NCBI GenBank assembly: GCA_026874595.1
Contig: CM049309.1
Coordinates: 11,274,576-11,338,575, forward strand
Direction of reading: 5' to 3'
DNA: 64,000 nt
From: Sipunculus nudus
Lineage: Eukaryota > Annelida > Sipuncula > Golfingiida > Sipunculidae
Positions 58,703 to 64,000 of this stretch are shown here, piece by piece. The notes beneath the pieces are model-generated. The model did no database searches and was not told where the DNA came from. It saw only the letters and a list, made by a program, of their open reading frames with translations. Both the position numbers and the translations under genes were made by a program. How positions within the stretch are numbered: the first letter of the stretch is position 1; each line of letters starts with the position of its first letter.

Positions 58703-58708
58703 TTTATT
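58703..58708 (-). terminator. candidate poly(A) signal of the receptor gene
   Basis: Minus-strand AATAAA 55 bases past the stop codon, followed by an A-run. Confidence 0.4.
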
Positions 58709-58762
58709 TAAATTAATCTTCGTGTGTACCGGGCAGTTTTGAAGCACTTAAGAATTTTTCTT

Positions 58763-61700
58763 TCATACGTGGGACTCGGCAGGCATATTTTCCTTTACAA
58801 ATTCACCCCTGTTTAGAGTCCTTGTGATTGGAGGTGGCTTTACAGGTATGGTTGGCTTGACCGGAAGTGAAGGCTTTGCCGGTAGTGAAGGCTTGGCCGG
58901 AGGGACTGGTCTCACCAATGTTGACGGCTTTGTGGGAGGGACGGGTTTAATCGGTGTTGACATATATGGCACGGCATCACTAGCGTTTGTTGATTTATAC
59001 AAAGACTTTGCACGTATGGACACCTCGTTTGGACTTTCATAAATAGGGTCCGGCATGGAGTCTTTAGGGTTTGCGTATTCCCCCTCTATGTGGATACTGT
59101 TGTTTTTATTTAACACTGCTTTGTGTATGTTGTTTTCTTTGTCCCATACTATAGTATGCGACGCCAGCGAGTAGTCACTCTCTGTCCCGTTAGGTTTATG
59201 TCCGTAGTGACTCCGCACGAGACTCCCGCTCTGTCTTTCATCAGTTGTATCAGAGTCGTAAAGCGATGACGACCCCGCCTCCTTCATAAACTGTCTATTT
59301 CTCCTCCTAAAATTTGAATAAAAGTGAAAAATAAAATATTGTAAAATATGAATAAACAATATGATAACGTGAATGTTTGATGCACCATACTTCGAAAAGT
59401 ATAGTGCATGTTTATTTGTTCACTGTTTCTTCTTTTCATTACGTCACTTTCTACAAATGTTCACTTGCTATTTAGTATTCCACTCAGGACACTTTCCCGA
59501 TGCGCTTACAACCTGAGGGCGTGTAAATCCGTATTTGCGAGAAGAATCACTCAAATATAGTGTAACAGTGTAAAACTCGTGTCCGACAAAGTTTGTGCGT
59601 AAAAGCGTGCAGATTATAACATTAGTTTTTTTCACGCATAGCGTCTGCATAGGGACCGGCTAAATGACGTCAGTACAGCTTTTTTTGAGAAAACATGTCG
59701 TTAATTCACAGGCTGTATGTAGTTATGCAGCCTTCTATGAGTTCACACGCATAAACGCACACATGGAGTTTTGATGCAATTTTTCACGCATATACGTACA
59801 CATGGGTTTTAAAAATAAGTCGTGCCAGTGTATTATCTTGTCATTAATACTGTAAGTTAATAATAAGTACATAATGACGTCAACCGTTTCGTATAAAACC
59901 ATGGTATGTCTGTTGTGTAAGGCATTGTTGGAACAACTTACCAGCTTGCTATGACCATACACGATAGGACCAGGATCACCACGCCGGCCGCACTCAACGC
60001 CAGGGCCAGGATGATCACGCTACCTGGTGGAGAAAAAGTAAACTATTTGTAAATTAGAATATTAGTGCAATCCTGTGTATCAGTTTGAACTTACCATTAC
60101 CTAATAAGGGGTGAATTTAGTGGGAGGGCATTGGACGCATGGGTGGCGCAACCCCTTTTCGATCTAACCTATGGGAAAATAGAACAATAAGTCCTAATAC
60201 TGAACAAAAGAGCAGGATTTTGCATCATGAATCATTTAAAACGGTCCTGGATTGCGATATTGCAGCCAAAATTTCCCAAATGGAAAACCCCTCCATTCCC
60301 CCTCCCCCTTTCTCCTATTTTTAAATCCTCTATCCGCACCCTCTGATGTTGAATACTTATGAAAAGATTGGACAGTGGAAATAAAATAGGATCATTTAGG
60401 CCCTGGAGCAGGAAAATGGGATTTGGGAAAGCATACTGTTGACATAATTCTTTTTCTTCATATTTAAATCTGAACCAGTTAAAAAGATAAATGGAAATGC
60501 CAATCAGCTTGAGATTAAGTATATTGGAAACAATATTTGTTAACAAAAGGACATCAATCCGCAACATCGGCATGCTACATAAGGTATATTGAAAGATGAA
60601 ATCCAAGTGATTTAAGGGAGGATGAAAGAACTCAGTCATATTATATCGCAAACGTACTATCTGTAACATTTGTTGATTGAGCTTTTTCATGTAAAATTTT
60701 TATCAATGAGTCACGGTCGTTCGTTGAAACAGATGAAGCAGAATGGAAAAATATCTGCTTTATATCGTCGAGAACCAGGTAAGTTACCATGGTCACGGAA
60801 CGAAATTATTTCATCTAGACCTAGTCTCTTCCACACATAATATAATATTTTAATTATTAATTTATATGATCAATTTTAGAATTGGATAAATAATAGTCAC
60901 AGTTTGTCAAGAATTGTTAAACAGGAAACCATACACATAACTGATTTATTTATTGTGATGATGATGATAATGATCATTATTATTATATTATTATTCTTAT
61001 AATTTTTATTATTATTATTATTTCATTTTTTTAATGATTAAATAACTTGAGTGACAGGTGCATTTAAACATATTTTAGATACAATTTGGAAACCATATGA
61101 CGTTTACGTTTTTGATTCATTAAATATTTGTTTCAGTATATAGAATCTCGCATCGGAGAAAGCATGAACAAAACTCTTCTTTGGAGGATTAACACCAGGC
61201 CTTTTCAAATTCTAACAGAACTTTATTAGATTGTCTGATCTACAGATGCAGCGAAGAGGAGTCCGCATTATGTTAACTAACCAGACTCCTTCAGGAGTAT
61301 ATGAATACACTCCTTTCAATAGATCCAACACCTTATGCATTTGCCCTCTCTATTCATCTTGGGATGGGCTGTTCACTTTGACTCGAGTATTACTGAGGAC
61401 ATATTCTGTCAGTTCTGTTTGTAAACACTCCCCTGGTACTCGTGTATAAAGCGTTTCGGTTGGTTTTCCTCCAGGGCTTTGAAAAAACTTTGAAGTAACC
61501 CGGACCCTTCGAGAAATGCCACAAAGCTGAGATATTTGTAAATGTTCTGTGAGTAAATATGACGCTACAGAACAATGGACAGGAAACCCTGCAGAACTCC
61601 TTTATATTTGTCTAGCTGTCAAGATCGACAGAGCCATTTCCCAGGCGTCCATGCACGTATAGGAGAAAATGACAATATTACCAATAATTTTATGATTTTT

Positions 61701-62128
61701 ATTTGATATTAGCTGACATGAATTGTCTGCAGTTTTTTACGTGGTTCATTAATTGATTCATATGTATGCAAAATGCCACAAGTGATCATAAATGCCAATT
61801 CCACTCACTCCGGCCTCGTTTTCGGAAATTTACCGTAAAGTTCCCAAGTGGGTAACATGCATACATGCGGGTCAAGCACCTGTCAGAGACCACAGTGTCA
61901 TAACATGCACTTAGATGTTAAAGCATGCGCCGAGTGCCAACGCAGGGCATTCTGTTTAAGGCAAGTTTTCAGTGCGGGAATGCAAATGTCATCAATATTT
62001 AGTTTTCATTTCATGCAAATGGTTTATTCTCATGAAAATTGGTGGAAGGTCTCATTTATAAATGTTCGTTTATACTTTTTTTTATAGTTTTATACAAAAA
62101 ATATTATATATATATATATCTATAAATA

Positions 62129-62192
<64 letters not shown>

Positions 62193-62484
62193 TAGAAATG
62201 ATCTGCGGGAATGCAGTCTTTCCTCCGCAGTCATACTGCTCTATGTTTTGCAAAGAGCACGATATGCTAAGGTATGTGATGAATCGTGTATGTGATTAGT
62301 TGAATTCCGGTCACCTGATGAGCCTATGAGGCGAAACCGACGTTAGTGATTCGGATTCATCACATACCTAAGCATATATATATATCCATGCATTTAGATA
62401 TGAGTGACATGCCATTCTCCCTGCAGAGTTACATACCTGATATTCCGCCACTGTTGTCGCGCCTCACCGGATACCCAACTACAG
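58763..62484 (-). CDS. 3' end of a single-pass membrane receptor/adhesion-type protein (partial)
   Basis: Exons in transcript order: 62484-62437, 60023-59942, 59306-58763, with GT-AG introns and matching phases (G|GT, TG|G). The first gives VVGYPVRRDNSGGIS, a juxtamembrane stalk. The second gives a 26-residue run of which SVIILALALSAAGVVILVLS is the start, a transmembrane helix. The third gives a basic stop-transfer WRRNRQ and a cytoplasmic tail of about 180 residues. The tail holds tyrosine sites (EGEYANP, DPIYESP, VPYMST), a PxxP-rich block with repeated AKPSLP / VKPTIPVKPPP, and the C-terminus AESHV, which fits a class I PDZ ligand. This is the layout of a type I signalling or adhesion receptor with SH2/SH3/PDZ-binding tail motifs. 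The ectodomain is beyond the right edge, so the family (Ig-like, EGF-like or other) cannot be told. Confidence 0.8.
59942..60023 (-). CDS. receptor transmembrane exon
   Basis: Bounded by CCACCAG acceptor and GTAAGTT donor. All 26 complete codons are hydrophobic or small (through SCMVIAS) and the last split codon is the Trp before RRNR. It is too short to appear as an isolated frame. Confidence 0.85.
60232..60690 (-). other. unassigned open frame, probably transposon debris or chance
   Basis: 152 codons, rich in Leu/Ile/Phe/Asn (for example HPPLNHLDFIFQYTL, FPNPIFLLQGLNDPILFPLS). The Pro/Asn phrases look less random than the flanks, but I recognise no family and it lies inside the receptor intron on the same strand. 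Confidence 0.2.
62132..62190. repeat. (TA)29 microsatellite
   Basis: Pure TA tract next to the hammerhead-like element. Confidence 0.95.
62262..62377 (+). ncRNA. hammerhead-ribozyme-like core inside a 24-bp inverted repeat
   Basis: Core CTGATGA (62315-62321), stem II GCCT-ATG-AGGC (62322-62332), then GAAA (62333-62336). Immediately before and after, GAATTCCGGTCAC (62302-62314) and GTGATTCGGATTC (62346-62358) can form stem I with a few mismatches. Stem III would be very short (AC/GT with loop CGAC), with cleavage expected after GTT. An outer inverted repeat, ATATGCT(A/T)AGGTATGTGAT.., pairs 62262-62285 with 62354-62377. Hammerheads of this minimal-stem-III kind are known from Penelope-like elements and retrozymes in invertebrates (established). 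Activity is not shown and stem I/III are imperfect. Confidence 0.5.
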
Positions 62485-64000
62485 CTGAAGGAGAATAGAA
62501 AGTACCGAGTCACATGCAAGCAGCCATTCAAGTCAGAGAGAGCATTCCTCTACCAAGGCCATGAAATAGCATTGTCTTGTATATAAAATGAGACAGATCT
62601 ATTCAATAATCTATTCTAAAATATATTCAATAATCTTGTATTTTATTTATCATTAAGTATGAGTACTGTTTCAGGTAATACGCAGGTAAAATATAACGTA
62701 GCATATATTTGATATATAGGAATGAAGGTATCTATATAATGATGAATTTTATTTTTTTTTAAATTTAAATTTATTTTAAGGATGTGTATTTGATAACAGG
62801 GGCGGATCCAGGATTTAGCGAAGGGAATGAGGACTTATTACAGAGCCAAAAGTAAAGGCCCCCTGTCCCGGAAAGGGGTGGGGGTCTAGGACGTGTATGT
62901 GATCAAATTAGTAGTCCGGCTGTATAACTATGCTATTTCATGGCCTGTATACTATTAGTGACGTTATATGTACATGTTTCCTTCATATATTATATTTGTA
63001 CAAGGAAACCATTTTTACCTTATCATTAACAGATAGGCACATTCAGTTTTTACATTATTATAGCGCAGCTCAGCGTTAACAAAAATGCTTTGAATCGATT
63101 ACATTTAATCAGCTTAGAGCACATGCAGGCGGGTTAAAAATAATGACTACAGATATAGTATAGCGTATATAGTCATATATATATATATTTAAATGTCACA
63201 CAGTCATATAGCTTCAGGTAAACATGTGTTTATTAATTTTTGCACATTGCCAGAATGACTCAGAAACTATATAATGAATTACATTACAGTTTCGTAATTT
63301 TTGTGTGCTACGTGCACTCAATGACACGGTCTAAGACCACGCCCATATACCTGTTGATACGCGGTGAGTGTTTTTAAACGCAACGTGCACGTGCAACTCG
63401 TGGACGAATTTTGAACAAGAATCGCGTGCGTGATGTCGCGACACGGAGATCAAAAGGGCACCAACGGTAAGGCAGAGGCGCCACTCTTGACCATACACAC
63501 GGCGTGGATCATGGCGTGTCTTATCGAACAAACTTAAAACTAATAGCGTCATCCGCCTAATAACGTGCTTCTTAATGTGACGACTGGATTGAGGTCTCCA
63601 GGTAACAAATATGACCCGCATGCATTCTCAATCACCTTAGATATATAAAACAGGTGGGCTTCACTAAGTATAAGAGATTGTTTGCTGTTACAAATTAAGT
63701 GCCTTTCATGAAATAATCAAGGCACCTGTGCTGACATTGACTACAGGCTCAAGTGCTATGTCACGGTGGCTGAAGAACCTTGGACCCAAGTGAAACCCCA
63801 TGCCAGTAGACGAAACTCATTTCCAAGTCCCACTGATAAAAAAATGACCTCCGAAAATTAACTTAAAACACAACTATTATTTTAGATGGATTCTCTTAAG
63901 ATTTGTTTAAGAAATAATAGTTTTGCAAAAGTTTTAGGTTACCAGATTGTTCTATATGGAGAGCTTGCTTATGACTATAGACTGTTCTAATAAATATGAA
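62485..64000 (-). other. upstream part of the receptor gene, no exon identified
   Basis: The next receptor exon must end in phase 1 upstream. I found no convincing exon. A CG-rich open frame on the minus strand (63621-63331) ends near a GTATAT donor but shows no known domain. Confidence 0.35.

Larger units (their letters stand above)
60024..62436 (-). other. receptor intron (2.4 kb)
   Basis: Contains a minus-strand open frame of 152 codons (60690-60232) without splice signals that fit, an ATT/ATG-rich simple stretch (60955-61030), the (TA)n tract at 62132-62190 and the hammerhead-like motif at 62302-62358. Confidence 0.65.

Noticed and set aside
63331-63621. 96-codon CG-rich frame as an ectodomain exon of the receptor
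   Set aside because: Contains no Cys pattern or fold signature and no acceptor that fits; left unassigned.
1-64000. CRISPR array, phage or bacterial gene cluster
   Set aside because: No regularly spaced direct repeats with unique spacers; genes are intron-split and spacing is eukaryotic.

Overview
The window is nuclear DNA from an animal, most likely a marine mollusc or another lophotrochozoan (inference). Genes are split by consensus GT-AG introns of hundreds to thousands of bases. The DNA is AT-rich and dense in (TA)n and poly-G/C tracts, and full of dispersed repeats: tRNA-derived SINEs, a decayed non-LTR reverse transcriptase, a Helitron, MITE-like palindromes and hammerhead-like motifs. 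There is no bacterial-type gene packing, no operon and no CRISPR array.

Three protein genes can be supported. (1) A complete cytochrome P450 of CYP3 type lies on the minus strand, 18690 to 4550. It has 14 coding exons and 519 residues, and every exon junction keeps phase. Its true last exon is about 1 kb beyond the haem-binding exon. (2) A plus-strand gene encodes a basic, probably disordered protein of unrecognised family. Its firm exons are 44126-44621 and 52116-52644, with a likely first exon at 39931-40027 (373 residues) and a possible earlier one at 32499-32581. (3) The 3' end of a minus-strand single-pass membrane receptor occupies 62484-58763: a juxtamembrane exon, a transmembrane exon and a long cytoplasmic tail. 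Its ectodomain must lie beyond the right edge. One intact tRNA-Gly(TCC) is at 27530-27601.

Layout: 1-4.1 kb is repeats, including a reverse-transcriptase pseudogene split by a nested insertion. 4.5-18.8 kb is the P450, with SINEs and minisatellites in its introns. 19.1-19.8 kb is a GC-rich foldback palindrome just upstream of the P450 promoter. 20-32 kb is repeats plus the tRNA. 32-52.7 kb is gene 2, whose introns hold a Helitron and a segmental duplication. 53-58.7 kb is repeats. 58.7-62.5 kb is the receptor, with a hammerhead-like motif just upstream of its juxtamembrane exon.

The genes show no evident functional link. The most unusual theme is that exon edges with their splice sites have been tandemly copied in three places: the P450 exon 1 donor, the P450 exon 9 acceptor (about 0.8 kb of degenerate copies) and the acceptor of gene 2 at 44126. 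Other notable elements are the foldback built from an ATCGGCCGCC motif and the hammerhead-like core inside a 24-bp inverted repeat. All family assignments were made by eye without database searches.
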